DNA from: Nocardiopsis sinuspersici
GTDB lineage: Bacteria > Actinomycetota > Actinomycetes > Streptosporangiales > Streptosporangiaceae
Length of the DNA: 36,019 nt
Direction of reading: 5' to 3'
NCBI GenBank assembly: GCA_008638415.1
Contig: VWVT01000028.1
Span: 1-36,019 of the forward strand
In this document: one piece after another, positions 26,241-34,609 of the stretch
How positions within the stretch are numbered: the first letter of the stretch is position 1
Layout: the number at the start of each line of letters is the position of its first letter
Translations under genes and position numbers: made by a program
Notes under the pieces: generated by a model
What the model saw: only the letters and a program-made list of their open reading frames with translations
What the model was told of the DNA's origin: nothing
Databases searched by the model: none

Positions 26241-26598
26241 CCGCGCCGCGAGGAGCGGTCCGCCTCCGCCAGGGGCGCGCGCACAATCCGGTTGTCCCGG
26301 CGGCCGGATCGTGCGGACCACCTCGGCCCGAGGTTCGCCAACACCCGGGCAAGCTTCCTCCAAGTCATGGTTGCGCGCTTTTTCGGGACTCTGCTCATGG
26401 GCACGTACACGCTGCGTACCCACCGGCCCCGAGCCGCGTCCGCCGGGCAGGCCACAGAAGCCACAGCCTTCCACCACCGTCCACATGAGCGCACCACCCG
26501 TGGGCACCGCGTCTCGGAGGGCGACCGGACATCGCGCGACGACGCGGACGAAACCGGCCCCGGGCCTCAACGAAGTCCATCGACGAGTGAGGTCTTAC
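26241..26598 (+). promoter_or_regulatory. Intergenic region before the sigma factor gene
   Basis: This 358-bp stretch begins with a hairpin, listed separately at 26280-26315. From about 26350 to 26410 it is AT-richer, with a T-run at 26379-26383. That suggests the sigma-factor promoter lies there, but I could not match a clean SigB-type GTTT...GGGTAC pair. No gene is supported. Confidence 0.35.
26280..26315 (+). terminator. Hairpin terminator after the GT9 gene
   Basis: CGCACAATCCGG (26280-26291) pairs with CCGGATCGTGCG (26304-26315) over 12 bp with one A-C mismatch and a 12-nt loop. It begins 39 bases after the GT9 stop codon. Confidence 0.6.
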
Positions 26599-27453
26599 GT
26601 GTCCGCCAACACCGATGCCGTGGAAGCCTCCTCGACCTCCTCCGTCTCCGCGGAGGAGCTCCTGGTGGCCCTGAAGGCACTGTCGAGCCAGGACCCGCGC
26701 GCCGTGGCGCTGTGCGAGCGCGTGATGGACCTGTACCGTCCGCTGGTACAGCGGATCGCCCGCCGCTACGACGGCAGGGGCGAGCCCTACGAGGACCTGA
26801 AGCAGACGGCCATGCTGGGGCTGGTCAAGGCCATCCACGGCTACGACCCCGAGCGCGGCAAGCCGTTCATCTCCTACCTGCTGCCCACGGTCACCGGGGA
26901 GATCAAGCGCCACTTCCGCGACCACACCTGGGCCGTGCGCGTACCGCGGCGGCACCAGGAGAACCGCAGTCAGCTCAGGCGCGTCACCGGCGAGTTCCAA
27001 CAGGCCCACGCGCGCACCCCCACGACCTCGGAACTCGCCCTGGCGATGGGGATCTCCGAGGCCGAGGTACGCGAGCTGACCCAGGTCTCGGCGGCCTACC
27101 GGTCCCTGTCGCTGGACGCGCCCGACGCCTCGGGCTCCGACCGCGGGACGGCCGTCCCGCTGGAGGACCACCTGGGCAGCGAGGACGAGGCCCTGGAGCG
27201 GGTGGTCGAGCGCGAGTCGATCAAGCCCGCCCTGGCGCGCCTTCCCGAACGGGAGCGCACGATCCTCATGCTGCGGTTCTTCGGCGACCACACCCAGTCC
27301 GAGATCGCCGAGGCGCTGGGCTACTCACAGATGCACGTCTCCCGGCTGCTCGCGGGGGTCCTGGACCAACTGCGCAGGGAGGTCGTCGTGGACCCGGCGC
27401 GCGGGGACGGCCGTTCCCGGCCCCGCCGCACGCCACGGACGCCGCCACCGTGA
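26599..27453 (+). CDS. SigB/SigF-subfamily RNA polymerase sigma factor
   Basis: The product is a 284-residue group 3 sigma-70 factor. Region 2 is PLVQRIARRYDGRGEPYEDLKQTAMLGLVKAIHGYDPERGKPFISYLLPTVTGEIKRHFRDHTWAVRVPRR. Region 3 includes TPTTSELALAMGISEAEVREL. Region 4 is LPERERTILMLRFFGDHTQSEIAEALGYSQMHVSRLL. This pattern fits the SigB/SigF stress and sporulation family of actinomycetes, which anti-sigma factors usually control. No anti-sigma or anti-anti-sigma gene is adjacent. GTG 26599 is supported by GAGG six bases upstream; GTG 26587 is an in-frame alternative. The tail after region 4 is Arg/Pro-rich. Confidence 0.9.
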   Translation: MSANTDAVEASSTSSVSAEELLVALKALSSQDPRAVALCERVMDLYRPLVQRIARRYDGRGEPYEDLKQTAMLGLVKAIHGYDPERGKPFISYLLPTVTGEIKRHFRDHTWAVRVPRRHQENRSQLRRVTGEFQQAHARTPTTSELALAMGISEAEVRELTQVSAAYRSLSLDAPDASGSDRGTAVPLEDHLGSEDEALERVVERESIKPALARLPERERTILMLRFFGDHTQSEIAEALGYSQMHVSRLLAGVLDQLRREVVVDPARGDGRSRPRRTPRTPPP

Positions 27454-27537
27454 CGACGCCGGTGACGCGTTCGGACGTACACGGTCGAGACCGGACGCGG
27501 ACGCCCGCGGGGGGACGGTGTCCGTAGCTTTGGGGCC

Positions 27538-27996
27538 ATGACCGCACAGAACCGCCCCGCCCTGGGCCTGCCGTGGACCGTGCTGATCGGACTGGCCCTG
27601 CTCGCGGTACCCCGCGTGGTACTGCACGACCTCGACGTCATCCACGAGGGGACGTTCGTCAACGCCCTGTTCGTGTTCGTCCCGCCGCTCGTCTGGGTGG
27701 TCGTGGCCGTCCTGGCCCGGGTGCCCAGACCGTTCCTGACGCTGTTGGTGGTCGGCCTGGTCTACGGGGTCCTCCTCGCGTTGGGCCACCAACTGCTGTG
27801 GGGCGCCTCCTGGGAGGGGAACCCGCCGAGGCTGGGCGGCAACCTCAGCGACCTGCCGCCCCTCGCGCACACGGTCCTCTTCCGCGGCTTCGCCGTGGTG
27901 AGCAGCCTGGCCACCGGTGCGGTCGTCGGCGCCCTCAGCGGCCTCGTCGCCTGGGTGATCAACAAGGCCGTGCGCCCACGGGCCCGCGCCTCCTGA
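27538..27996 (+). CDS. Small four-helix membrane protein, unknown function
   Basis: The product is 152 residues with four predicted transmembrane helices: about 12-28 (WTVLIGLALLAVPRVVL), 42-61 (ALFVFVPPLVWVVVAVLA), 65-88 (FLTLLVVGLVYGVLLALGHQLLW) and 117-142 (FAVVSSLATGAVVGALSGLVAWVI). A polar loop (WEGNPPRLGGNLSDLP) separates helices 3 and 4. No family is recognised. TAGCTT (27525-27530) lies 7 nt before the ATG and no Shine-Dalgarno is seen, so a leaderless message is likely. The gene converges on the flippase-like gene with a 13-bp gap. Confidence 0.7.
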   Translation: MTAQNRPALGLPWTVLIGLALLAVPRVVLHDLDVIHEGTFVNALFVFVPPLVWVVVAVLARVPRPFLTLLVVGLVYGVLLALGHQLLWGASWEGNPPRLGGNLSDLPPLAHTVLFRGFAVVSSLATGAVVGALSGLVAWVINKAVRPRARAS

Positions 27997-28009
27997 CGAA
28001 GGCACGGCC

Positions 28010-30394
28010 TCAGATGGCCTCGCGGCGCTGTAGATAGGAGAAGGCGCCCCAGCCGGGCAGCACCGGAAGCCAGAAGGTCAGCAGCCGGAACAGCAGCACC
28101 GCGGGCAGCGCGACGGCGGCGGGCACGCCCACCACGGTGGTCATGCCGCCGATCAGGGCCGCCTCCACCGCTCCCAGGCCGCCCGGCGTGGGAGCCGCCG
28201 AGCCGATCGCGTTGCCCGCCAGGTAGACCACCGCGACCGCCACCAGGCTCACCTGGGTCCGCGGGTCGGCGAAGGCCAGCACCGAGAAGTGCATGCACAG
28301 CACGAACGCCACGGTCAGCAGCAGCGTCCCCCCGAATCCCAGCGCCAGGCTGGACGGGCTCTGGAGCATGTCCAGCAGCCGGGGCAGCACACCGCGCAGG
28401 TAGGGCCGGACCCGGTCGACGACGGCCCGCCGAAGCCGGGGCACCAGGAGGGTCATGCCCACCGCGGCCGTTCCTGCGATGCTGATCACGACGACGGTCG
28501 GGGACGGCGTGAACCCCGTCCAGTACGAGGTACCGGTGAGGTAGGCGCACACCAGCAGCAGCGGCACGTGCACCATGAAACCGACCAGCTGGGTGAGGCC
28601 CACCGCGGACAGGGCCAGTGAGGTGGGCGCCCCCGCCTTGGTGGCGAACCGCGTGTTGATCGCGATCGACCCCAGTCCGGCGGGCGCGGCGATGCGCACG
28701 AACGACCCCGCGTACTGGACCATGACGGTGCGCCACCACGGCAGCGGCACGGGCACGAAGCCGATGAGGATCATCGCGGCGGAGAGCGTGCACACCACGG
28801 ACGCCACGAGGGCGGCCGCCGCCCACCCGGGGTCGGCCTGGCCGATGGTGCTGAAGTCCACCCCGGTGAGCTGGTACAGGAGGACCAGGCCGACGGCGGT
28901 CACGACGATCACGCTGACGATGGTGCGCGGACGCATCCGTTCCAGGCGCGCCGGTTCGGAGGGCGCCTCCGGTGCGACGCTCACCACGCGCTCGCGCAGC
29001 CGCCCGAGGAGCCCGCGGTCCCCCCGCAGGCCCGCGCGCAGTGTGTAGGGCAGGCCCGCGGGCTGTAGGAACGGCAGGACCGCGGCGGCGGCCGGAACCC
29101 CCAGTGCGCGTACCGCGGAGTCCACCGCCCGCTCCACCCCCACCCGCATCGCCAGCAGGGTGACCATGGCGGCCTGGTCCAGGGCGATCTGGAGCTGGGG
29201 CGCGGCCACCGCGCCCCGGTCCAGGCCGGTGAAGACCGCGCGTTCGGGGGGCGTGCCCAGGACGCCGACGGTGGCGCCGTTGAGGTTGCCGTGCGCCAGG
29301 CGGTGCCGGTGCAGCAGACCGAGCTCGTCCCAGCACAGGTCGAGCAGTTCGTCGGTGAGGTCCCGCTCGTCCAGCTCGTCCAGGGTGCGGAACCCGGGCA
29401 GCTCCCGGACCAGCAGGACGGTGCCGGGCCCGAGTTCGCCGACGGCCAGGACGCGGGGGGCGACGACCCCGGCCTGACGGGCGGAGAAGCTCATCAGAGC
29501 GGCGTGCTCGGCGCGGCGGCGGACGCCGTAGAGCATCCGGGGCGCCACGGGTCCGCGCAGGAAGAGCAGGTCGCGCAGGCGCCGCCAGAACCCGGTGGTG
29601 CTCTCCGAGCTGAGCACGACGACCTCTCCCCCGCGCCCGTCGTCGAGTTCGACCAGGTAGCGGGGGTTGCCCTCCTCGTCGTCGTCCGCGCGGACCACGT
29701 CGGTGGCGTCAACACCGAACCGCCGCAGCTCCTCGTGCAGGCGGCCGTCGGGCCGGGGCGGGGGTCTCTCCCCCAGGGCGTAGCGGACCAGGGCCGCGCA
29801 GGTGAGGCCGACCAGGGCGGTCAGGACGAGGGCGAGGAGGCTGGTGACCCCGGCCAGGAGCGCACAGACCGCGACGGTGGTGTTGCCCGCCCACAGGGCC
29901 GAGCGGACCCGGGGCATCCCGGTGGGCATGGTGCGGGCGAAGGCGAGGACGGCGGCCACGTAGCCGAGGGCCGCGCTGGTGAAGACGCCGTCGGGCGCGG
30001 CGATCACCTCGGGGACCCGCTCCGGGCCGATCAGGGCCACGAGGGCGGCGTTGATCAGGGAGGCGAGGGTGTACGCGGCGATTCCGGCGGTGATCGGCCG
30101 GGCCAGGGACCGCGGTCCCTCCGTGAACAGGAGGCGCAGGACGACGTAGCTGACCAGGACGATGAGCAGCAGGTTGGCGCCCGCGGCGGCGAACAGGAAC
30201 AGGCCGGCGGGCAGCAGCGCGCGGAGCCGGTCGGGGTCGGTGGCCTCCACGTCTCCGGTGGCCAGCTGGACGGCGATCATGATCGCCGCCACCACGAGCA
30301 GGCCGACCGCGCCCATGAGGAGGTCGACGGGCCTGCGCGGGGCCCGTGCGGCGTGGGGAGACGGGGAGGGGGCGTCGTCGGTTCGGGGTGTCAC
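28010..30394 (-). CDS. Large flippase-like (LPG-synthase-TM) membrane protein with degenerate kinase-like domain
   Basis: The product is 794 residues. The first 230 residues hold about six hydrophobic helices. A soluble middle part (about 250-520) follows, with the kinase-like fragment VAPRVLAVGELGPGTVLLVRELPGFRTLDEL and LGLLHRHRLAHGNLNGATVGVL. Here the catalytic HGD-like Asp is replaced by Asn, so it may be a pseudokinase. The C-terminal part from about 560 is a multi-helix domain of the MprF/YbhN LPG-synthase transmembrane type (SFVRIAAPAGLGSIAINTRF, GNAIGSAAPTPGGLGAVEAALIGGM). It probably handles a lipid or a lipid-linked compound at the membrane. GTG 30394 starts 7 nt after a -10-like CACTCT and may be leaderless. 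Confidence 0.82.
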   Translation of the reverse strand: MTPRTDDAPSPSPHAARAPRRPVDLLMGAVGLLVVAAIMIAVQLATGDVEATDPDRLRALLPAGLFLFAAAGANLLLIVLVSYVVLRLLFTEGPRSLARPITAGIAAYTLASLINAALVALIGPERVPEVIAAPDGVFTSAALGYVAAVLAFARTMPTGMPRVRSALWAGNTTVAVCALLAGVTSLLALVLTALVGLTCAALVRYALGERPPPRPDGRLHEELRRFGVDATDVVRADDDEEGNPRYLVELDDGRGGEVVVLSSESTTGFWRRLRDLLFLRGPVAPRMLYGVRRRAEHAALMSFSARQAGVVAPRVLAVGELGPGTVLLVRELPGFRTLDELDERDLTDELLDLCWDELGLLHRHRLAHGNLNGATVGVLGTPPERAVFTGLDRGAVAAPQLQIALDQAAMVTLLAMRVGVERAVDSAVRALGVPAAAAVLPFLQPAGLPYTLRAGLRGDRGLLGRLRERVVSVAPEAPSEPARLERMRPRTIVSVIVVTAVGLVLLYQLTGVDFSTIGQADPGWAAAALVASVVCTLSAAMILIGFVPVPLPWWRTVMVQYAGSFVRIAAPAGLGSIAINTRFATKAGAPTSLALSAVGLTQLVGFMVHVPLLLVCAYLTGTSYWTGFTPSPTVVVISIAGTAAVGMTLLVPRLRRAVVDRVRPYLRGVLPRLLDMLQSPSSLALGFGGTLLLTVAFVLCMHFSVLAFADPRTQVSLVAVAVVYLAGNAIGSAAPTPGGLGAVEAALIGGMTTVVGVPAAVALPAVLLFRLLTFWLPVLPGWGAFSYLQRREAI

Positions 30395-30599
30395 GTTCCC
30401 CAGAGTGCCCGATCGGCGGGGGTCCGGGTACCAGGGGCGGGGGCGTTTCGTGCGAACGGGACCCCTCGCACGAGATCGGATGCGCCGCCGTGCGCGGGGA
30501 CCGGGTGGGTTCCGGCGCACGGCGGTGTCCACGGCCAGGGGCCTTCTCCGGTGTGGACCGGTCGGCGGGGCGCGGGGCCCCGCCGTCGGTTCCGGCGGC

Positions 30600-30848
30600 T
30601 CAGCGCTTGCGCTGGTAGCGGCGCTGGAAGCGCTCCACGCGGCCCGCGGTGTCCACCACACGGGTCTGGCCCGTGTAGAAGGGGTGGCTGGCGCTGGAGA
30701 TCTCGACGTCGATCAGCGGGTAGGTGTTGCCGTCGCTCCACTCGATGGTCTTGTCGCTGTCGACGGTGGACCTGGTGAGGATGGCGAAGTCACCCGCGCG
30801 GTCGCGGAAGACGACCGGGTGGTAGTCGGGGTGGATTCCGGGCTTCAT
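30600..30848 (-). CDS. rpmE2: Ribosomal protein L31 type B (zinc-independent)
   Basis: The product is an 82-residue L31 of the long, type B form: MKPGIHPDYHPVVFRDRAGDFAILTRSTV, WSDGNTYPLIDVEISSASHPFYTGQ and VERFQRRYQ. It contains no cysteine, so it lacks the zinc site of type A L31. Such paralogues replace the zinc form during zinc starvation. AGGGGG lies about five bases before the ATG. It follows the L33 gene by 104 bp and is probably cotranscribed from the Zur-controlled promoter. Confidence 0.93.
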   Translation of the reverse strand: MKPGIHPDYHPVVFRDRAGDFAILTRSTVDSDKTIEWSDGNTYPLIDVEISSASHPFYTGQTRVVDTAGRVERFQRRYQRKR

Positions 30849-30952
30849 GTGTCCCCCTGTGGAGTTCGGTCGGTGGAGGGGACCGCCCCGGTCCGGACGG
30901 CCGTGCCGTCTGGGCCTGCCGGTGACGGGCCCCGCGGGCGGTGGGCGCTCGC

Positions 30953-31117
30953 TCAGCGCTCCTCGCGGAAGTCGACGTGCCGGCGGGCGCTCGGGTCGTA
31001 CTTGCGCAGGGTGAGCCGGTCGGGTGTGTTGCGCCGGCTCTTGCGGGTGACGTAGGTGTAGCCGGTTCCGGCGGTCGACCTGAGCTTGGTGATCGGTCGG
31101 ATCTCGTTGCGTGCCAT
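30953..31117 (-). CDS. rpmG: Ribosomal protein L33, cysteine-free paralogue
   Basis: The product is 54 residues, MARNEIRPITKLRSTAGTGY followed by TYVTRKSRRNTPDRLTLRKYDP and ending HVDFREER. There are no cysteines, whereas zinc-binding L33 has two CxxC pairs; this is the zinc-independent type. GGAGGAGG before the ATG fixes the start over an upstream ATG that lies inside the operator. The Zur-like box is 36 bp upstream. Confidence 0.93.
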   Translation of the reverse strand: MARNEIRPITKLRSTAGTGYTYVTRKSRRNTPDRLTLRKYDPSARRHVDFREER

Positions 31118-31152
31118 GGGTACCTCCTCCGGGTCCACACGTAACAAGTCGA

Positions 31153-31167
31153 TGATAACCGTTTTCA
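31153..31167 (-). promoter_or_regulatory. Zur-like operator upstream of rpmG-rpmE2
   Basis: TGATAACCGTTTTCA (read as TGAAAACGGTTATCA on the coding strand) is a 7-1-7 inverted repeat with one mismatch. It matches the AT-rich TGAAAATnATTTTCA-like consensus of actinobacterial Zur boxes and stands out in GC-rich DNA. It lies just before the L33 gene, where Zur represses zinc-free ribosomal paralogues in related actinomycetes. Confidence 0.75.
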
Positions 31168-31285
31168 TTCCCGCTCCGGCCGGTCGGCGACGGACCGCGC
31201 CGCGCCCCGGGAGGAGCCGGGACCTGGAAGCTCCACGGCTCGGCCACCCGCCGCGAACCCCCGCCGTGACACCACACCACGGCCT

Positions 31286-31316
31286 CCGGGGGCGTGTCGG
31301 CGCGACACGCCCCCGG
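31286..31316 (-). terminator. Strong hairpin terminator
   Basis: CCGGGGGCGTGTCG (31286-31299) pairs perfectly with CGACACGCCCCCGG (31303-31316): 14 bp with a 3-nt loop. It lies downstream of the YqeB-like gene and before the Zur-controlled ribosomal unit, insulating the two. The rest of 31168-31418 shows no gene. Confidence 0.78.
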
Positions 31317-31418
31317 ATGGGGCGGTGACCTGCCGTAGGACGTACCCGGGCGCCTCCCGGCCGACACCGTTTGCGGCCGGTACCGCGGGAGCGGCTCCGC
31401 CGGTGGAGGTCCTCGGGC

Positions 31419-32144
31419 TCACCCCTCCGAGGGGGAACCGTTCCGGACCGGGCGCCAGTACTGGCGCCCGCCCTCCTCCCGCACGACCACGCCCAGGCGG
31501 GCGAGCTCCTCGCGCAGTTCGGCGCCGTCGTCGGCGTCCCCGGCCTTCAGCGCGTCCTGGCGGGCCCGCAGGAGGGCCTGGGAGTGCTGTTCCAGCCCCG
31601 GCATCCCGTCGACCCAGCGCTGGAACTCGTCCCGGTGCGGGTCGCCGTCGTACCAGGGGTAGCCGTGCGCCTCGAACGCGGCGCGGAGCCGCTCGCCGCC
31701 GTGGTCGGTGCGCTCCCGGGTGAGCTCGGCGGTGTCGGGCCCGAGGAGGACCAGTTCCCGGCCGTCCATGAAGGCCGCGTCCACCCGCGCGCGTTCGAAC
31801 GCCGTGGTCGTGCCCGAGCGGGTGACGCGCACCCCGTCCCCGGCCACCTCGACGGCCGTCATGTCGTCGTAGGAGGAGAGCGCGACGAAGCCGCCCGCCA
31901 GGATCCCGAGGACCACCAGGACGGCGGTGAGGACCGGCCCGTCCAACCGGGCCAGGAGGGCGGTCTGCTCCTCACCGGGAACCAGCGGAAGCTGGTGGAC
32001 CCACACGGGTACGCGGGCGAGCCAGCCCGGCACCTGGGACAGCGTCCAGCCGATCCCGGCGCCGAGCAGGGGGAAGACCGTCCACAGGAACACGTGCGTG
32101 CCCCTGCCCTCGCGGACGACGGACGGCGGTCGGTGGGTGTTCAT
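31419..32144 (-). CDS. YqeB-like membrane protein
   Basis: The product is 241 residues. Two helices are visible, about 17-36 (HVFLWTVFPLLGAGIGWTL) and 70-90 (VLTAVLVVLGILAGGFVAL). A soluble domain follows with VEVAGDGVRVTRSGTTTAFERARVDAAFMDGRELVLLGPDTAEL, a PH-like strand pattern as in YqeB proteins. HRDEFQRWVDGMP and a charged helical tail ending GRQYWRPV complete it. Function is unknown. Its ATG overlaps the amidohydrolase stop (ATGA, 32141-32144), so the two form an operon. Confidence 0.7.
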   Translation of the reverse strand: MNTHRPPSVVREGRGTHVFLWTVFPLLGAGIGWTLSQVPGWLARVPVWVHQLPLVPGEEQTALLARLDGPVLTAVLVVLGILAGGFVALSSYDDMTAVEVAGDGVRVTRSGTTTAFERARVDAAFMDGRELVLLGPDTAELTRERTDHGGERLRAAFEAHGYPWYDGDPHRDEFQRWVDGMPGLEQHSQALLRARQDALKAGDADDGAELREELARLGVVVREEGGRQYWRPVRNGSPSEG

Positions 32145-33364
32145 CGTGTTCTCTCCCTGTTCCGGATCCGGTTGACCACGACGCGGCCCCCGCGCAGTAC
32201 CGCCGCCACCCGGCGCAGGGCGCCGAGGTCGGACAGCGGGTCGCCGCGGACGGCGACGAGGTCGGCGGCGCGGCCGGGGGCGACCGCGCCGACGTCGAGG
32301 GCTCCCAGCGCCCGGGCGGGTGCCGAGGTCGCCGCGACCAGCGCCCGGCGCGGGGTCAGGCCGCAGGCGGCGAGCAGTTCGACCTCGCGGAGCAGCCCGG
32401 AGCCGGCGTGTACCGAGGGCATCCCGGCGTCACTGCCCGCGAGGAGCGTGCCGCCCGCGTCGGCGAACTCCCCGGCCCGTTCGCACAGGGCCGCGGTGAC
32501 GCGGGTGTCGCGGACGGTCTCGGTGACGGCCAGGGGCGGGGTGAGGGTGACCCCGCGCCGCACCGCCTCCGCGAGCAGGTCCTCCGGCCACCCGTCGAGG
32601 GGACCGCGCGCTTCGAGGTGGTGGAGGTGGTCGACCCCGGCCTCCAGCAGTTCCTCCAGGTCGGCCAGACTCCCCCAGTGGGCGGCGACCCGCGTGCCGT
32701 GGCGGTGGGCCTCGTCCACGATCGCGGCCAGGACGCGCGGGTCGAGCGGTTCCAGGCTCCGACGGCGGGGATCGCCCCGGTCGTGCACGGCCTTGACCAG
32801 GTCGACGGGGTCCTCCCCCGTGACGAGCGCCGCCACCTGCGCACGGGCCTGTTCCGGGCCTCGGGGCACACGGACCCAGTCGTCGTCGGGCGAGGCGCCG
32901 ACGGTGGCGACCGGGTGCCCGCCGGGGGCGGTGAAGAGCGGCCCCGCGATCAGCAGGCGGGGGCCGGTCAGGGTGCCTCTGGCGGCCCGGCGCCGGAAGT
33001 CGTGGACCCAGGCGTTCTCGTCGCCCAGGCTGCACACCGTGGTGACCCCGTGACGGAGGAAGCCGCGCCTCTTGCGCGGCTGGAAGCGGAACCAGTCGGC
33101 GACCGCCCTGGTCCGGGCCGGGGGGCGGGGCCCGCCGCCCCGCTCGGACTCGGGCGCGCCGAGGTGGACGTGGGCGTCGACCAGCCCGGGGAGCACGGTG
33201 TGCCCCGTGAGGTCCAGGACCCGGGCGCGGGGCGGTACCGGCGCGTCGGGTCCGACGGCGGTGACGCGGCCGTGCTCGACCACGACGACGGCGTCCCCAT
33301 GCGGCTCCAGGGCCTCGCCGACGAGCACCGTGGCCCCGGTCAGGACGATCGATCGGTCATTCAT
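32141..33364 (-). CDS. Amidohydrolase family protein (imidazolonepropionase/prolidase-like)
   Basis: The product is a 407-residue metal-dependent hydrolase. It has an N-terminal beta-sandwich strand set (GRVTAVGPDAPVPPRARVLDLTGHTVLPGLVDAHVHLG) with metal ligands His65 and His67. GVTTVCSLGDEN, DLVKAVHD (possible carboxylated-Lys position), VAAHWGS, HLHHLEARGPL and LLAGSDAGMPSVHAG (metal-binding Asp) follow. The C-terminal LGALDVGAVAPGRAADLVAVRGDPL is typical of the family. The substrate, an amide, dipeptide or cyclic compound, is not readable. The start MNDRSIVL was chosen because GAGAGG precedes it and it begins the first strand. It is divergent from a TetR gene that may control it. Confidence 0.85.
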   Translation of the reverse strand: MNDRSIVLTGATVLVGEALEPHGDAVVVVEHGRVTAVGPDAPVPPRARVLDLTGHTVLPGLVDAHVHLGAPESERGGGPRPPARTRAVADWFRFQPRKRRGFLRHGVTTVCSLGDENAWVHDFRRRAARGTLTGPRLLIAGPLFTAPGGHPVATVGASPDDDWVRVPRGPEQARAQVAALVTGEDPVDLVKAVHDRGDPRRRSLEPLDPRVLAAIVDEAHRHGTRVAAHWGSLADLEELLEAGVDHLHHLEARGPLDGWPEDLLAEAVRRGVTLTPPLAVTETVRDTRVTAALCERAGEFADAGGTLLAGSDAGMPSVHAGSGLLREVELLAACGLTPRRALVAATSAPARALGALDVGAVAPGRAADLVAVRGDPLSDLGALRRVAAVLRGGRVVVNRIRNRERTR

Positions 33365-33404
33365 GACGGCCTCTCGGAGATGTTCGCCGTGGTGGTCGAC
33401 CACT

Positions 33405-33428
33405 TCCTAGTTGAGCATATAGGATCCT
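33405..33428. promoter_or_regulatory. Candidate TetR operator and promoter in a divergent gap
   Basis: The 68-bp gap between the amidohydrolase and TetR genes has TCCTA (33405-33409) and TAGGA (33420-33424), plus the palindrome AGGATCCT (33421-33428). The AT-rich ATATAGG at 33417-33423 could be a -10. A regulator binding here could control both genes. Confidence 0.45.
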
Positions 33429-33432
33429 GTAC

Positions 33433-34065
33433 ATGCAAACAGTCCACAGTGAGGACGAGGGAGGACGGCGGTCCTTCATCGAGGAGGCACGCCGTCGCCA
33501 GATCGTGGCGGCGGCGGTCACGACCATCGCCGAGGAGGGCTACGCGCGCGCATCCTTCGTGCGCATAGCCGCGCGGGCCTCGGTCAGCCCGGGCCTGATC
33601 ACCTACCACTTCAGGACCAAGGAGCGCCTGATCCGCCAGGTGCTGGAGTACGTCCACACCCGTCTGGACCGCGCCATGGAGGGAGGGCCCGAGCCGCTGA
33701 CCGGGTTCGAGGACGGGCTGCGGCGCATCGTCGCGGGCCACGTCATGTACTGCTCACAGCACCCGGAGGAGATGGCCGCGCGCCAGGAGATCATCGGTGC
33801 CGCGGCGCCGCCCGCCGTCCGCGAGTGGATCACCGAGAACGAGGCCTCCGGGCGCGCCGAGCTGGCCGGGTTCCTCACCGAGGGGCAGCGCCACGGTGAG
33901 TTCCGCGCCTTCGACCCGGAGGTGTTCACCGACACCCTCTTCGCCGCCCTGGGCTCCGCGCCCGGCCGGCTGCGGCGCAGACCGGCCGAGGAGCACGAGG
34001 CCTACGCCCAGGAGCTGGCACGCCTGTTCGCGGCCGCCGCGACCGGCCGCACGCCCCCGTGGTGA
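33433..34065 (+). CDS. TetR-family transcriptional regulator
   Basis: The product is 210 residues. The N-terminal helix-turn-helix is RRRQIVAAAVTTIAEEGYARASFVRIAARASVSPGLITYHFRTKERLIRQVLEYV, the standard TetR DNA-binding domain. The C-terminal helical ligand domain contains VAGHVMYCSQHPEEMAARQEIIG and FDPEVFTDTLFAALG. Its ligand is unknown. It is divergent from the amidohydrolase-YqeB operon with a 68-bp gap, the common layout for a local repressor. No strong Shine-Dalgarno is seen; ATATAGG lies about 10 bp before the ATG. Confidence 0.9.
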   Translation: MQTVHSEDEGGRRSFIEEARRRQIVAAAVTTIAEEGYARASFVRIAARASVSPGLITYHFRTKERLIRQVLEYVHTRLDRAMEGGPEPLTGFEDGLRRIVAGHVMYCSQHPEEMAARQEIIGAAAPPAVREWITENEASGRAELAGFLTEGQRHGEFRAFDPEVFTDTLFAALGSAPGRLRRRPAEEHEAYAQELARLFAAAATGRTPPW

Positions 34066-34168
34066 CCGGAGATGCCGGGGCGCCGGGCCCCGGACCTTTC
34101 CGAGGGGCACCGGCCCGTGACCGGCAAGAGCGCGATGACCGCCGTCGCAGGCCGGCCGCGACGGGTCG

Positions 34169-34609
34169 TCAGCCGAGCTGCTCGGCCAACGCGACGATGA
34201 TCCCCTCGGGGCCGCGGACGTAGCAGAGCAGGTAGCTGTCCTCGTACTGGGCCAGCTCACCGACGAGTTCGGCGCCGTGGGTGCGAAGGCGGGCGACGAC
34301 GTCCTCGATGTCGTCGACGGCGAACATGACGCGGTGCATGCCCAGCGTGTTGTGCGGCAGGTTGCGCGGTCCGGCGTCGATCGGCGCGGGGGCGTGGTAC
34401 TTCGCCAGCTCAAGGCGGCCGTGGCCGTCTGGGATCCGCATCATCGCGATGTCGCAGCTGATGCCGTCGAGTCCGACGACGCGGTCCGCCCAACGCCCCT
34501 CGATCCGCCCTCCGCCCTCCGGTTCCATGCCGAGTTCGGTGAAGAAGGCGATGGCGGCGTCCAGATCTTCGACGACGATGCCGACGTTGTCCATCCGATG
34601 GATCGTCAT
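34169..34609 (-). CDS. VOC-family (glyoxalase/bleomycin-resistance-like) protein
   Basis: The product is 146 residues of the vicinal oxygen chelate fold, with two beta-alpha-beta-beta-beta modules. The first begins MTIHRMDNVGIVVEDLDAAIAFFTELGM and the second MHRVMFAVDDIEDVVARLRTHGAEL. Candidate metal ligands are His4, Glu in RLELAKY, His in GMHRVMF and Glu in RGPEGIIV. It could be a lyase, dioxygenase or binding protein; the genetic context gives no hint. AAGGAG seven bases upstream supports the ATG. Confidence 0.88.
   Translation of the reverse strand: MTIHRMDNVGIVVEDLDAAIAFFTELGMEPEGGGRIEGRWADRVVGLDGISCDIAMMRIPDGHGRLELAKYHAPAPIDAGPRNLPHNTLGMHRVMFAVDDIEDVVARLRTHGAELVGELAQYEDSYLLCYVRGPEGIIVALAEQLG

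Noticed and set aside
26350..26410. SigB-type autoregulatory promoter before the sigma factor gene
   Set aside because: No GTTT-like -35 and GGGTAC-like -10 with correct spacing could be found on the plus strand.
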